64,000 bases of DNA from Daejeonella sp. (GTDB lineage Bacteria; Bacteroidota; Bacteroidia; Sphingobacteriales; Sphingobacteriaceae). Shown here piece by piece: positions 1 to 9,608 of this stretch. A model generated the notes under the pieces. That model was not told where the DNA came from. It did no database searches and was given only the letters and a program-made list of their open reading frames with translations. Numbering within the stretch: the stretch's first letter is position 1; every line of letters starts with the position of its first letter. Made by a program: the position numbers and the translations under genes. The stretch covers positions 1 through 64,000 of the forward strand of contig NZ_JAFEIG010000001.1 of the NCBI RefSeq assembly GCF_017495225.1, read 5' to 3'.

Positions 1-1
1 T

Positions 2-71
2 AACTGACAACTGCTAACTGCTAACTGACAACTGCTAACTGACAACTGATAACTGATACCTGATAACCTCC
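2..71. repeat. Heptanucleotide tandem array upstream of mraZ
   Basis: About ten consecutive 7-bp units in strict register begin at base 2. They are variants of AACTGAC, AACTGCT and AACTGAT, decaying to ACCTGAT and AACCTCC at the right end. The array may extend left beyond the window. The same unit family recurs at 8166-8403 and 25147-25188. Read on the + strand the unit supplies TGA and TAA stops in every frame, because 7 is not a multiple of 3. It resembles the heptanucleotide STRR repeats of cyanobacteria in style. No function can be read from the sequence. Confidence 0.9.
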
Positions 72-81
72 CCAAAAAAAC

Positions 82-127
82 TGTGGAAAACTTTTTTGTG
101 GGAGATAGTGGTAAAAAGTGGTAAGTT
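82..127 (+). promoter_or_regulatory. Candidate MraZ operator (three 10-bp-phased boxes)
   Basis: GTGGGA at 98, GTGGTA at 108 and GTGGTA at 118 are direct repeats spaced exactly 10 bp apart, 40-70 bp before the mraZ start. A looser GTGGAA lies at 83. MraZ of other bacteria binds tandem short G-rich boxes with 10-bp period upstream of its own gene (TGGG repeats in E. coli, AAAGTG repeats in mycoplasmas), so autoregulation of the dcw cluster is the obvious reading. A weak -7-like TACACTTG follows at 137-144. The assignment is by position and pattern only. Confidence 0.65.
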
Positions 128-166
128 TTTTACTTTTACACTTGAATTATAGAATAAAAATAGAGA

Positions 167-634
167 ATGTCCCATTTCTTAGGAGAATTTGATTGTAAAC
201 TTGACGCTAAAGGCCGGATGATGATACCATCCAGCCTGAAAAAACAGCTTCCAGAAGCTGAGCGTGAAGGTCTTGTGATCAATCGTGGCTTCGAGAAACA
301 TTTAGTGATCTACACTAAAAAAGAATGGGATTCTATCACCGAAGAGTTAAGCAAGCTCAATGCTTACGAAAAAAAGAGTCGCGATTTTATCCGATACTTT
401 ACTCGAGGTGCTACCGAGCTAAGCCTCGATTCTGCAAATCGTATTCTTTTTCCTAAAGCTTTAATGGAATATGCAGGCATCACCGGCGAAGTGGTTCTTT
501 CTTGCGTACTCAATAAAATTGAAGTCTGGGCCAAAGATGCCTACGACAATCAATTAGATAGTGAACCTGAAAACTTTGCCAACCTTGCCGAAGAGGTGAT
601 GGGCAATACTGCAAGAAGGGGGGCAAATGACTGA
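167..634 (+). CDS. mraZ: Transcriptional regulator / division protein MraZ
   Basis: This 155-aa protein has the two SpoVT/AbrB-like MraZ repeats, seen at about residues 1-50 (FLGEFDCKLDAKGRMMIP) and 80-125 (SLDSANRILFPKALMEYAG). It is the first gene of the dcw cluster and is expected to bind DNA as a ring-shaped oligomer and to repress the cluster. Three 10-bp-phased boxes lie just upstream. Its stop overlaps the rsmH start by 8 nt (ATGACTGA), which implies translational coupling. Length and motifs are typical of the family. Confidence 0.95.
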   Translation: MSHFLGEFDCKLDAKGRMMIPSSLKKQLPEAEREGLVINRGFEKHLVIYTKKEWDSITEELSKLNAYEKKSRDFIRYFTRGATELSLDSANRILFPKALMEYAGITGEVVLSCVLNKIEVWAKDAYDNQLDSEPENFANLAEEVMGNTARRGAND

Positions 635-1544
635 ATATCATAATCCCGTTATGCTTCAGGAATGTATCGAAGGTTTGAATATTAAACCAGATGGGGTTTA
701 CGTCGATGTAACCTTTGGCGGTGGTGGTCACTCTCGCGAAATATTAAAAAATTTAGGCCCCAAAGGTCGCCTGATTGCCTTCGACCAAGATGCAGACGCG
801 CAAAAGAACTTGCCACAAGATGAGCGACTAACTTTTATCGATCAAAATTTTAGATATCTAAAAAATAATTGCCGACTTCAAGGTGCTACCGCTGTGGATG
901 GTATCCTAGCTGATCTAGGCGTTTCTTCTCATCAATTTGATCAGGCTGAACGTGGCTTCTCTATTCGCTTTGATGCTGAATTGGATATGCGCATGGATCA
1001 AGCAGGACAACTCACTGCTAAAGAGGTAGTTAATACCTATAGTGAAGAACAGCTACACCGCATTTTCGGAATTTATGGTGAGATAAAAAATGCTAAAACT
1101 TTAGCCAATACTCTGGTTACTCAGCGTTTAAATAAGCCTATAAATACCGTTCAAGATTTAAAAACAGTCATCGCTAAATTAATCCCAAAAGGGAAAGAAA
1201 ATAAATACTTAGCCCAAGTTTTTCAGGCACTTCGAATTGAAGTAAATCAAGAACTAGAGGCTTTGAAAGAGTTTTTAGAACAAACTATTGATATTCTAAA
1301 GCCTGAAGGTCGTTTGGTTATTATGTCCTACCACTCACTTGAAGATAGACTCGTAAAGAATTTTATTGCCAAAGGGAAATTCCATGGGGAGGTTGAAATC
1401 GATTTTTTTGGAAATCAAATCAAACCGCTGGAAAGTTTTACCCGCAAAGCAATTATTGCCTCTGATGAGGAAATAGCACAGAATAATCGCGCTAGAAGTG
1501 CGAAGTTGAGAATAGCAGTAAAGAAAAATTTATCTAAATCTTAA
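627..1544 (+). CDS. rsmH: 16S rRNA (cytosine-1402-N4)-methyltransferase RsmH
   Basis: This 305-aa SAM-dependent methyltransferase modifies N4 of C1402 in the 16S rRNA decoding centre. The SAM-binding glycine loop DVTFGGGGHS lies near residues 27-36, and the MraW-type motif SYHSLEDRLVKNF is in the C-terminal half. It overlaps mraZ by 8 nt and is followed 3 nt later by the ftsL-like gene. It sits in the position rsmH (mraW) normally holds in dcw clusters. Length is typical and no oddities were seen. Confidence 0.96.
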   Translation: MTEYHNPVMLQECIEGLNIKPDGVYVDVTFGGGGHSREILKNLGPKGRLIAFDQDADAQKNLPQDERLTFIDQNFRYLKNNCRLQGATAVDGILADLGVSSHQFDQAERGFSIRFDAELDMRMDQAGQLTAKEVVNTYSEEQLHRIFGIYGEIKNAKTLANTLVTQRLNKPINTVQDLKTVIAKLIPKGKENKYLAQVFQALRIEVNQELEALKEFLEQTIDILKPEGRLVIMSYHSLEDRLVKNFIAKGKFHGEVEIDFFGNQIKPLESFTRKAIIASDEEIAQNNRARSAKLRIAVKKNLSKS

Positions 1545-1547
1545 TTT

Positions 1548-1967
1548 ATGGCTAATCAGTTTAGAACAAATAAAGTAGAAGAAGAGATTGAACCAATAGC
1601 AAAGGTTGAGGCTCCAGCTAAGCTAGATGAAAAGGTAGAGATTCCTAAGAATTTCTTTACCCAATTATTTACTGAAGGGGTAATTTCTAAGCAAGCAGCT
1701 ACCAGCTTCCTGCCATTCATCATCTTCATCGCTTTTTTAGGAATGATTTACATCGCCAATCGTCATTTCGCCGAAAATAATATTCGCGATATCGACAAGT
1801 TAAGCACCGAGGTAAAGGAACTAAGCTGGGATTTTAAATCATTGAAAGCTGATTTAATGCTCAAAAGCACCCAAACGGAAGTCGCAAAAGAGGTGGATAC
1901 TCTTGGTTTAATGGAGCCAAATGAACCACCTCTGAAAATTGTGCTTACACAAGGGGAATTTGATTAA
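1548..1967 (+). CDS. FtsL-like bitopic division protein
   Basis: This 139-aa protein has a cytoplasmic N-terminus of about 52 residues that is charged and Glu/Lys-rich, one membrane helix at about residues 53-71, and a coiled-coil-like periplasmic stretch at 74-112. Size, topology and place between rsmH and ftsI match FtsL, the partner of FtsQ/FtsB in the divisome. Sequence conservation in FtsL is weak, so the call rests on topology and context. The long N-terminal tail is greater than in E. coli FtsL. Confidence 0.8.
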   Translation: MANQFRTNKVEEEIEPIAKVEAPAKLDEKVEIPKNFFTQLFTEGVISKQAATSFLPFIIFIAFLGMIYIANRHFAENNIRDIDKLSTEVKELSWDFKSLKADLMLKSTQTEVAKEVDTLGLMEPNEPPLKIVLTQGEFD

Positions 1968-2000
1968 TATAATATACATAAAAAATAAATAAAAAGCAAA

Positions 2001-4103
2001 TTGAATATTAGAACCGACATATTAGTACGTGTGTATATAGCCTTCGGCTTTATCCTTGTATTGGCTATGGCCGTGCTTTATCAATTGTTTAATGTTCAAG
2101 TTGTGGAGGGTGCAAAATGGCGCACTTTGGCTAAAAAGTACTCTACAAAATTTGTTAATGTAGAAGCTGCACGCGGGAATATTTATTCAGTAGATGGTAG
2201 CTTACTCGCAACTTCTGTTCCTGAATACGAAGTTCGTATAGATCTCCTTGCTGGTGGTATCGAAGACGATAAGGTGTTTTTTGAAAAAGTAGATTCTCTT
2301 GCGGATGAAATGTCTTCTTTTTTTGGAGATAAATCTTCCAAGCAATATGCTCGTATCTTAAGGGAAGGTCGCGCCGACAAATCTCGATACACCCTGCTAA
2401 AAAGAAATGTTACTCATCAACAATTAAAAGCTGTTCGTGAATTTCCGATTTTTAATTTAGGTCGTTATAGGGGTGGTTTAATTGCTGTTCCTCAAAATAA
2501 GCGCATTCTGCCTTTTCAATCTCTTGCTAAGAGAACAATAGGTTATAAGAACGATAACGTTCAGCCTGTGGGCTTAGAAGGGGCTTATAGCTCATTTATT
2601 GATGGCGAAAGTGGTCGCAGATTAATGCAGCGTATTGCTGGCGGTGTATTTGTGCCTGTAAATCAAGATGATGAAATTGCTCCTAAAGAGGGTGCCGATA
2701 TAATTTCTACTATCGATATCAATATGCAAGATGTGGCTCAAAGAGCCCTTAAAAAGCAATTGATCGCCAGCGATGCTGATCATGGTTGTGTAATCCTCAT
2801 GGAAGTGGCAACAGGCGAAATTCGGGCAGTAGCTAATTTTAGTAAAACACCTTCTGGTAATTATGAGGAGCAGTATAACTATGCAATCGCCGCAAGTCAG
2901 GATCCTGGTTCAACATTTAAACTCGCTTCATACCTTTCCCTTCTCGAAGATAATAAAGTGGATACCAATTCCATGATCGCTACGGGTGATGGTACCTATC
3001 GTATTCCTGGTCATACCATTCGTGATTCGCATGGGAGTATCGGGACTGTCACAGTTAAAAAAGCTTTCGAAGAGTCTTCAAATGTGGCTATCGCCAAAAT
3101 GATTAATGCAGCCTATCAAAATGATCAGGCTAAATTTTCTGAGAATCTATACAACTGGGGACTAAACAAAAAATTAATGCTGCAAATTCCTGGTGAAGGA
3201 ACTCCAGTGATTAAAAATCCCAATAATAGAAGCTGGAACAATAAACAATCGCTTCCGCAAATGGCCTATGGCTATGAAATGAATATTACACCACTGCAAA
3301 TGCTCGCTTTTTATAATGCAGTTGCCAATGATGGTAAATACATCGCACCCATATTTGTGCGTGAAATACGCCGACTAGGCAATACCGTTGAGCAATTCAA
3401 AGCTCGTGTTATCAACGAGAAAATTGTTTCTGATCAAACCATTAAAAAAGCTCAAGCGCTGCTTGAAGGGGTAGTAACAGAGGGAACAGGTAAAGGCCTT
3501 GCTTCGCCTCTATACCGTATCGCAGGAAAAACAGGTACTGCTCAAGTGGCAGATGCAAATAAGGGTTATAAGGCTGATAAAAAATATCAAGCTTCTTTCT
3601 GTGGCTATTTCCCAGCTGATAATCCTAAATACTCTCTAATCGTGGTGGTTAATAATCCGCGTAAAGGGACTTATTACGCTGCATCTGTTGCGGGGCCAGT
3701 CTTTCGTGAGATTGCCGATAGAGTTTATACAAGCGATGTGAACATGTATAATCCACTAAATGGACAAAAAATTGTGGCTAACGCAAAAATGCCTGAAGCT
3801 AAATTAGGCGAGAAAAAAGCAACTCAAAATGTGTTTAAAGCATTCGGAATTAAAGCTGCATTCGGTGGATCTGGCGAATATGTAAAAATTGACTCTAACT
3901 CCGGTCTCGCCAATAAAAATATTCAAGTTATCGAAGGTTCTGTTCCTGATGTAAATGGGATGGGTTTGAAAGATGCATTGTTTGTTTTGGGTAACTCGGG
4001 ACTCAAAACTCAAGTGCGTGGTAGCGGCAGGGTAGTGAGGCAATCAATCACAGCTGGAACGCGTGTAAATAAAGGTGTACCAATTATTTTAGATCTACAA
4101 TAA
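2001..4103 (+). CDS. ftsI: Septal peptidoglycan transpeptidase FtsI (PBP3/PBP2x type)
   Basis: This 700-aa class B penicillin-binding protein has a membrane anchor at about residues 9-30, a PBP dimerisation domain, and a transpeptidase domain with S304-T-F-K307, S359-S-N361 and K510-T-G512. The C-terminal 60 residues (about 640-700) look like a PASTA domain, as in Bacteroidota and Gram-positive homologues. The start is TTG: no in-frame ATG precedes the membrane helix and the product begins NIRTDILVRVYIAF. Its TAA overlaps the murE ATG (TAATG). It cross-links septal peptidoglycan with FtsW. Confidence 0.94.
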   Translation: MNIRTDILVRVYIAFGFILVLAMAVLYQLFNVQVVEGAKWRTLAKKYSTKFVNVEAARGNIYSVDGSLLATSVPEYEVRIDLLAGGIEDDKVFFEKVDSLADEMSSFFGDKSSKQYARILREGRADKSRYTLLKRNVTHQQLKAVREFPIFNLGRYRGGLIAVPQNKRILPFQSLAKRTIGYKNDNVQPVGLEGAYSSFIDGESGRRLMQRIAGGVFVPVNQDDEIAPKEGADIISTIDINMQDVAQRALKKQLIASDADHGCVILMEVATGEIRAVANFSKTPSGNYEEQYNYAIAASQDPGSTFKLASYLSLLEDNKVDTNSMIATGDGTYRIPGHTIRDSHGSIGTVTVKKAFEESSNVAIAKMINAAYQNDQAKFSENLYNWGLNKKLMLQIPGEGTPVIKNPNNRSWNNKQSLPQMAYGYEMNITPLQMLAFYNAVANDGKYIAPIFVREIRRLGNTVEQFKARVINEKIVSDQTIKKAQALLEGVVTEGTGKGLASPLYRIAGKTGTAQVADANKGYKADKKYQASFCGYFPADNPKYSLIVVVNNPRKGTYYAASVAGPVFREIADRVYTSDVNMYNPLNGQKIVANAKMPEAKLGEKKATQNVFKAFGIKAAFGGSGEYVKIDSNSGLANKNIQVIEGSVPDVNGMGLKDALFVLGNSGLKTQVRGSGRVVRQSITAGTRVNKGVPIILDLQ

Positions 4104-5563
4104 TGAAGACTCTCAAGGATATATTGTACAGTGTGCCCCTTAGCAAGGTAATAGGCTCAACTAGTCAGCAGGTAGAGCACATCTGCTTCGACTCTAGAAA
4201 AGTTGTACCTGGGGCTTTATTTGTGGCAATTCGCGGGACTGAGTCAGACGGGCATGCTTTTATAGATAAAGCCATCGATCTGGGTGCTACTTCAATTATC
4301 TGTGAAGAATACCCTTCTACTATTCGTCAAGAAATCAATTATTTCTTAGTTGAAAACTCGGCACAAGCGCTCGGAATTATCGCCGCTAATTTTTACGATA
4401 ACCCTTCTTCTAAACTTAAATTGGTTGGTGTTACTGGCACCAATGGTAAAACAACTATCGCTACGCTACTTTTTCAATTGTTTAGAGATCTTGGATTTAA
4501 AGTAGGATTGCTCTCAACCGTTCAAAATCAAATCAATGATTTGGTCATTCCTTCTACACATACAACTCCTAATCCGCTTGCAATCAACGAATTACTAAAT
4601 GATATGCTGATCTCTGGTTGCGACTATTGTTTCATGGAGGTTAGCTCGCATGCAGTGGCTCAAGCTCGAATTGAAGGTCTCGATTTTGCTGGTGGTATTT
4701 TTACTAATCTTACGCATGATCACCTCGATTTTCATAAAACATTCGATTCTTATCTAAAGGCTAAAAAAGGCTTTTTCGACGGGCTAAGCAATAAGGCTTT
4801 CGCATTAACCAATGTGGATGATAAAAATGGAATGGTGATGCTCCAGAATACTAAGGCGCATAAAAAAACCTACGGACTTAAAAATATTGCTGATTTTAAA
4901 GCTAAAATCATTGAAAACCATTTTAGCGGACTCCTTCTTGACATCGATCAAGATGAGGTTTGGTTTAAAATGGTAGGTAGCTTCAATGCTTATAATTTAT
5001 TGGCTGTTTATGCCACTGCACTCTTACTTGAGCAAGATAAATTGAGAGTCCTAACTTCCTTAAGTCGCTTAACCGGCGCTGAAGGTCGCTTTGATTATAT
5101 GATTTCTCCTGCTGGAATAATCGGTATTGTTGACTATGCTCATACGCCAGATGCAGTACAAAATGTGTTAAGTACCATCCAAGATATCCGCAAAGGCACC
5201 GAACAGCTTATAACTGTAATTGGCTGTGGTGGCGATCGCGATAAAACAAAGCGCCCCCTAATGGCTCAAGTGGCTTGCGATTGGAGCGATAAAGTGATTC
5301 TAACTTCTGATAACCCTCGTTCTGAAGCTCCTGAGCAAATTATTAGGGAAATGGAAGTCGGCGTAATGCCTCACAATAAGAAAAAAGTACTCTCAATCAC
5401 CGATAGGAAAGAAGCCATCCGCACGGCTTGCCATTTGGCAAAACCTGGCGATATCATCGTGGTAGCCGGAAAAGGTCATGAAAAATATCAGGAAATCGCT
5501 GGTGTTAAACTTCCTTTTGATGATAAAGAAATATTAACTGAATTTTTAAATCTAGTAAGCTAA
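4103..5563 (+). CDS. murE: UDP-MurNAc-L-Ala-D-Glu:meso-DAP ligase MurE
   Basis: This 486-aa Mur ligase has the ATP loop TGTNGKTT at residues 111-118 and the DNPR motif at 403-406. DNPR is the signature for meso-diaminopimelate as the added amino acid (lysine enzymes differ there). The enzyme adds the third residue of the stem peptide in the cytoplasm. It is coupled by TAATG overlaps to ftsI upstream and mraY downstream. The DNPR motif supports a DAP-type, Gram-negative wall, in keeping with dapA elsewhere in the window. Confidence 0.96.
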   Translation: MKTLKDILYSVPLSKVIGSTSQQVEHICFDSRKVVPGALFVAIRGTESDGHAFIDKAIDLGATSIICEEYPSTIRQEINYFLVENSAQALGIIAANFYDNPSSKLKLVGVTGTNGKTTIATLLFQLFRDLGFKVGLLSTVQNQINDLVIPSTHTTPNPLAINELLNDMLISGCDYCFMEVSSHAVAQARIEGLDFAGGIFTNLTHDHLDFHKTFDSYLKAKKGFFDGLSNKAFALTNVDDKNGMVMLQNTKAHKKTYGLKNIADFKAKIIENHFSGLLLDIDQDEVWFKMVGSFNAYNLLAVYATALLLEQDKLRVLTSLSRLTGAEGRFDYMISPAGIIGIVDYAHTPDAVQNVLSTIQDIRKGTEQLITVIGCGGDRDKTKRPLMAQVACDWSDKVILTSDNPRSEAPEQIIREMEVGVMPHNKKKVLSITDRKEAIRTACHLAKPGDIIVVAGKGHEKYQEIAGVKLPFDDKEILTEFLNLVS

Positions 5564-6798
5564 TGTTATACTACCTATTTGCCTGGCTTGATAAGCAATA
5601 TGATATTCCTGGAGCAGGATTATTCCAGTTTATATCGTTCCGCACAAGCATGGCTGTAATTTTATCACTCCTGCTCACTACCGTGTATGGTGCGCGATTA
5701 ATCAGGATTCTCCGTGCTAAACAAGTAGGAGAATCTGTTAGGAATTTAGGCCTTGAAGGACAAATGCAAAAGCAAGGGACTCCCACAATGGGCGGACTCA
5801 TTATTCTGCTAGGTATTTTAGTCCCAACGCTTTTATTCGCCCGTATTGATAATATCTATATCATCCTGATGCTCATCACCACCGTTTGGATGGGTGCAAT
5901 TGGCTTCCTCGATGACTATATCAAAGTATTTAAAAAAGATAAGGAAGGTCTTGCCGGACGATTTAAAATTATGGGTCAGGTGGGATTGGCTTTAATCATC
6001 GGCTGGACCATGTACTTTCACCCAGATATCGTGGTGAGAGAACGTATTGCTGCTCCTGCAGATATCCAGTCCTCAACTAATACTCAAGCTCCCGAAAAAT
6101 ATTATTATCGAGACGTAAAATCAACACTCACCAATGTGCCTTTTTACAAGGATAATGAATTTGATTACGCCAAAGTTTTAACGGTTTTTGGGGATGATTA
6201 TGGAAAATATTCATTAGCAGTTTTTCTATTATTCGTCGTTGTTATTGTTACCGCCGTGTCTAATGGGGCCAATTTAACAGATGGTATCGACGGATTAGCA
6301 ACAGGTACTTCAGCAATTATTGGTATTACCCTAGCTATTCTAGCCTATGTTTCGGGAAATACCATTTTCGCAGATTACCTCAATATCATGTACATCCCTT
6401 ACTCAGGTGAGCTGGTAATATTTGCCGGTGCCTTTGTGGGTGCTTGTGTGGGATTCTTATGGTATAACTCTTATCCTGCTCAAGTATTTATGGGCGATAC
6501 GGGTAGCCTTGCCATCGGTGGTATCATCGCCGCCTTTGCGATTATGATTAGAAAAGAACTTCTAATTCCAGTGCTATGTGGGGTGTTCTTAATCGAAAAC
6601 CTATCCGTAATCATGCAGGTGTCTTACTTTAAATATACGAAAAAGAAATTTGGTGAAGGCCGTCGTATCTTTTTGATGTCGCCTCTTCACCATCATTACC
6701 AGAAAAAAGGGTATCACGAAGCTAAAATCGTAACCAGATTCTGGATTGTAGGTATCATCCTAGCCATTTTAACCATCGTCACCTTAAAGCTAAGATAA
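5563..6798 (+). CDS. mraY: Phospho-MurNAc-pentapeptide transferase MraY
   Basis: This 411-aa polytopic membrane enzyme makes lipid I from UDP-MurNAc-pentapeptide and undecaprenyl phosphate. Conserved [26 protein letters not shown] and the HHHYQKKG stretch are present. It is about 50 residues longer than E. coli MraY because of a soluble insertion at about residues 150-210 with many charged residues. That insertion is usual in Bacteroidota. TAATG overlaps at both ends couple it to murE and murD. Confidence 0.96.
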   Translation: MLYYLFAWLDKQYDIPGAGLFQFISFRTSMAVILSLLLTTVYGARLIRILRAKQVGESVRNLGLEGQMQKQGTPTMGGLIILLGILVPTLLFARIDNIYIILMLITTVWMGAIGFLDDYIKVFKKDKEGLAGRFKIMGQVGLALIIGWTMYFHPDIVVRERIAAPADIQSSTNTQAPEKYYYRDVKSTLTNVPFYKDNEFDYAKVLTVFGDDYGKYSLAVFLLFVVVIVTAVSNGANLTDGIDGLATGTSAIIGITLAILAYVSGNTIFADYLNIMYIPYSGELVIFAGAFVGACVGFLWYNSYPAQVFMGDTGSLAIGGIIAAFAIMIRKELLIPVLCGVFLIENLSVIMQVSYFKYTKKKFGEGRRIFLMSPLHHHYQKKGYHEAKIVTRFWIVGIILAILTIVTLKLR

Positions 6799-8147
6799 TG
6801 GGAGAAAAGAAATATATCGTTATTCTTGGTGCCGGCGAAAGCGGGGTAGGTGCAGCATTACTTGCCCAAAAGCAAGGTTTTGATGTTTTTGTGTCTGATT
6901 TTGGTCCAATCACTGATCAGTATAAAAACGATTTAATTCAAGCTAATATCGCTTTTGAAGAGAATGGTCATACTGATGATCTTATTCTTTCAGCTAGTAA
7001 AGTGGTTAAAAGTCCGGGAATACCCGACAAAGCTCCCATAATCAAAAAACTAATCGAAAAGAATATTCCTATTCTCTCCGAAATTGAATTTGCCGGTGCT
7101 TATACCCAAGCAAAAATGATTTGTATTACCGGCTCTAATGGCAAATCAACTACCACCTTGCTTACTTACCATATTCTTAAAAATGCAGGCCTCAATATTG
7201 GCCTCGCCGGAAATATCGGTAAAAGCTTCGCACGTCAGGTAGCATTCGAAAACTTTGATTTCTATGTATTGGAAATTAGCAGCTTTATGCTCGATAATAT
7301 GTATCAGTTTAAAGCTGATATAGCGGTTTTACTGAATATTACGCCCGACCATCTAGATCGTTACGATTATAAAATGGAAAACTACTCGGACTCAAAGTTC
7401 CGAATTATTCAAAACCAGGGACCAGAAGATGTGTTTATCTACTGTGCCGATGATGCGGAGACTCAAAAAGGTCTTTTAAAACATCAAGTCCATGCTCAAG
7501 CTTTTCCTTTTTCAATTGAAAAAGTGCTTGAAAATGGCGCATTCCTTCAAAACGATCAGATCACTATAAAACTTCACCAAACGCAAGACTTATTTACTAT
7601 GTCATTAAAAGATTTAGCCCTTCAAGGCAAGCACAATATCTACAATTCTATGGCTTCTGGAATAGTGGCAAAAGTTCTTGAATTAAGAAATGAAAGCATC
7701 CGCGAAAGCATGGGTAGCTTCACCAATATTGAGCATAGACTGGAGCATGTGGCGCGCATCTCGGGTATTGATTTTATCAACGACTCCAAAGCGACAAACG
7801 TGAACTCTACTTGGTATGCTCTTGAAAGCATGCCTTCTGATGTTGTTCTTATTCTTGGTGGAGTAGATAAAGGCAACGATTATAATATGCTTAAAGATCT
7901 GGTGAAGTCGAAAGTGAAAGCCATCGTTTGCCTTGGTAAAGATAATAAGCGTATTCACGATGCCTTTGAAGATGATGTAGAAGTAATAATAAACACCTTC
8001 TCAGCCGAGGAAGCCGTGCAAATGGCCTACCACCTCGCCGCAAAAGGTGATACCGTACTTCTATCACCAGCTTGCGCAAGCTTCGACCTCTTCAAAAATT
8101 ATGAAGACCGTGGCCAACAATTTAAAAACGCCGTTAAACAACTTTAA
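6798..8147 (+). CDS. murD: UDP-MurNAc-L-Ala:D-Glu ligase MurD
   Basis: This 449-aa Mur ligase has an N-terminal Rossmann fold (VILGAGESGVG, residues 8-18), the ATP loop TGSNGKST at 111-118, and a C-terminal domain containing ILGGVDKGNDY and LLSPACASFD. It adds D-glutamate to UDP-MurNAc-L-Ala. The start overlaps the mraY stop (TAATG). It is the last gene before a 258-bp gap filled by the heptanucleotide array, so coupling of translation stops here. Confidence 0.96.
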   Translation: MGEKKYIVILGAGESGVGAALLAQKQGFDVFVSDFGPITDQYKNDLIQANIAFEENGHTDDLILSASKVVKSPGIPDKAPIIKKLIEKNIPILSEIEFAGAYTQAKMICITGSNGKSTTTLLTYHILKNAGLNIGLAGNIGKSFARQVAFENFDFYVLEISSFMLDNMYQFKADIAVLLNITPDHLDRYDYKMENYSDSKFRIIQNQGPEDVFIYCADDAETQKGLLKHQVHAQAFPFSIEKVLENGAFLQNDQITIKLHQTQDLFTMSLKDLALQGKHNIYNSMASGIVAKVLELRNESIRESMGSFTNIEHRLEHVARISGIDFINDSKATNVNSTWYALESMPSDVVLILGGVDKGNDYNMLKDLVKSKVKAIVCLGKDNKRIHDAFEDDVEVIINTFSAEEAVQMAYHLAAKGDTVLLSPACASFDLFKNYEDRGQQFKNAVKQL

Positions 8148-8165
8148 TTAAAATTGTTAACCACC

Positions 8166-8403
8166 AACTGATAACTGCCAACCGATAACTGATAACCGCC
8201 TACTGATAACCGATAACTGACAACTGATAACTGATAACCGATAACCGCCAACTGATAACTGATAACCGATAACCGCCAACTGATAACCGATAACTGATAA
8301 CTGCCAACCGATAACCGATAACTGACAACTGATAACCGCCTACTGATAACCGATAACTGATAACTGCCAACTGATAACTACCAACTGATAACTGACAACT
8401 GAA
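8166..8403. repeat. 34-unit heptanucleotide array between murD and ftsW
   Basis: Thirty-four consecutive 7-bp units run in perfect register from 8166 to 8403. The main variants are AACTGAT, AACCGAT, AACTGCC, AACCGCC and AACTGAC, with TACTGAT twice, AACTACC once and a terminal AACTGAA. Not one indel breaks the period. The last unit ends 2 bp before the ftsW ATG at 8406, so the whole ftsW leader is repeat DNA. The + strand carries stops in all frames; the - strand is largely open. Confidence 0.97.
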
Positions 8404-8405
8404 CC

Positions 8406-9569
8406 ATGGAAAGACTAATTAGCAAAACAAAAGGTGATCGCTGGATCTGGCTCATTGTGATCCTACTATCCGTATGGTCGCTTTTAGCTGTTTACAGTGC
8501 CACAGGTACGCTTGCCTATAAAAAAGGTGTGGGTAGTGAGCAGTTTCTAATTAAACACTTGGTCATGATTGTTGGTGGTATTGCTTTGATGTACTTTTCA
8601 CACTTATTGGATTATCGCTACTATGCGGGAATAAGTAAGGTTTTGATGGTTATTACTATTCCTTTACTTCTTTACACCCTACTTTTCGGGGCCAATGTAA
8701 ATGAGGCGAGTCGTTGGGTAACTATTCCAATTATTAATCAAACATTCCAAACTTCCGATCTTGCTAAACTTGCCCTAATAACCTTTTTGGCAAGAAGCTT
8801 AAGCAAGAAACAAGAAAATATAAAAGATGTAAAAAAGGCATTCATTCCAATTATGGGCGCCGTTTGTGGTGTCTTTGTCTTAATTGCTCTGGCAAACCTT
8901 TCTACTGCCGTGATGTTATTTGGTGTAAGTATTCTTCTTCTTATCATCGGTAGAATAAGTATTAAACAAATTGCTGTAGTATGCCTTGCCGGCTCTATAT
9001 TACTTGCCGCTGTAATGTTCCTCGGTCCGCGACGCAATACTTATTGGTCGCGTATTCAAACATATTTGAACCCTGAAACTGCTACTTCTGATAAGTCATT
9101 CCAAGCTGATCAAGCTAAAATTGCAATCGCTACTGGCGGACTATTCGGTAAAGGACCCGGAAATAGCACGCAAAGAAATTATTTACCGCACCCTTATTCT
9201 GATTTTGTGTATGCACTCATTATTGAGGAATATGGAATGGTGGGGGGCGTCGGACTAGTCCTGCTTTACCTCGTCTTTCTGTATCGATGTGTGTTGATTG
9301 TGACGCAGAGTCCCAAGGCCTTTGGAGCACTCCTCGCAGCAGGTTTGAGCTTCAGCTTAAGTATTCAAGCATTTGGAAATATGGCAGTAGCAGTAGGCTT
9401 GGGACCTGTAACGGGTGTGCCGCTGCCTCTGGTAAGTATGGGTGGGACATCCATTTTGTTTACGAGTATCGCTTTCGGAATTATTCTAAGCGTGAGCCGA
9501 GATAATGATGAACGTAAAAAAGAAAAGGATGAAAAGGTTATTGTAGGTGAGATTCCAGCAATGGCTTAA
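8406..9569 (+). CDS. ftsW: Septal peptidoglycan glycosyltransferase FtsW (SEDS family)
   Basis: This 387-aa SEDS protein has about ten membrane segments and polymerises lipid II at the septum with FtsI. Recognisable SEDS features are SLLAVYSATG at the first helix, the loop with ATGGLFGKGPGNS, the DFVYALIIEEYG segment, and the VPLPLVSMGGTS motif in the C-terminal helix bundle. The ATG lies 2 bp after the heptanucleotide array, with no Shine-Dalgarno and none of the AT-rich leader usual here. It could instead be RodA by family alone, but context makes it FtsW. Confidence 0.94.
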   Translation: MERLISKTKGDRWIWLIVILLSVWSLLAVYSATGTLAYKKGVGSEQFLIKHLVMIVGGIALMYFSHLLDYRYYAGISKVLMVITIPLLLYTLLFGANVNEASRWVTIPIINQTFQTSDLAKLALITFLARSLSKKQENIKDVKKAFIPIMGAVCGVFVLIALANLSTAVMLFGVSILLLIIGRISIKQIAVVCLAGSILLAAVMFLGPRRNTYWSRIQTYLNPETATSDKSFQADQAKIAIATGGLFGKGPGNSTQRNYLPHPYSDFVYALIIEEYGMVGGVGLVLLYLVFLYRCVLIVTQSPKAFGALLAAGLSFSLSIQAFGNMAVAVGLGPVTGVPLPLVSMGGTSILFTSIAFGIILSVSRDNDERKKEKDEKVIVGEIPAMA

Positions 9570-9608
9570 TTATAATATACGAAAATACAACGAGAAAAAC
9601 AAGAAAAA

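Noticed and set aside
7640..8079. Antisense open frames over murD
   Set aside because: They are shadows of the murD reading frame on the other strand with no start context or family resemblance.
8166..8403. CRISPR array
   Set aside because: The period is 7 bp with no spacers, and no cas gene is near.
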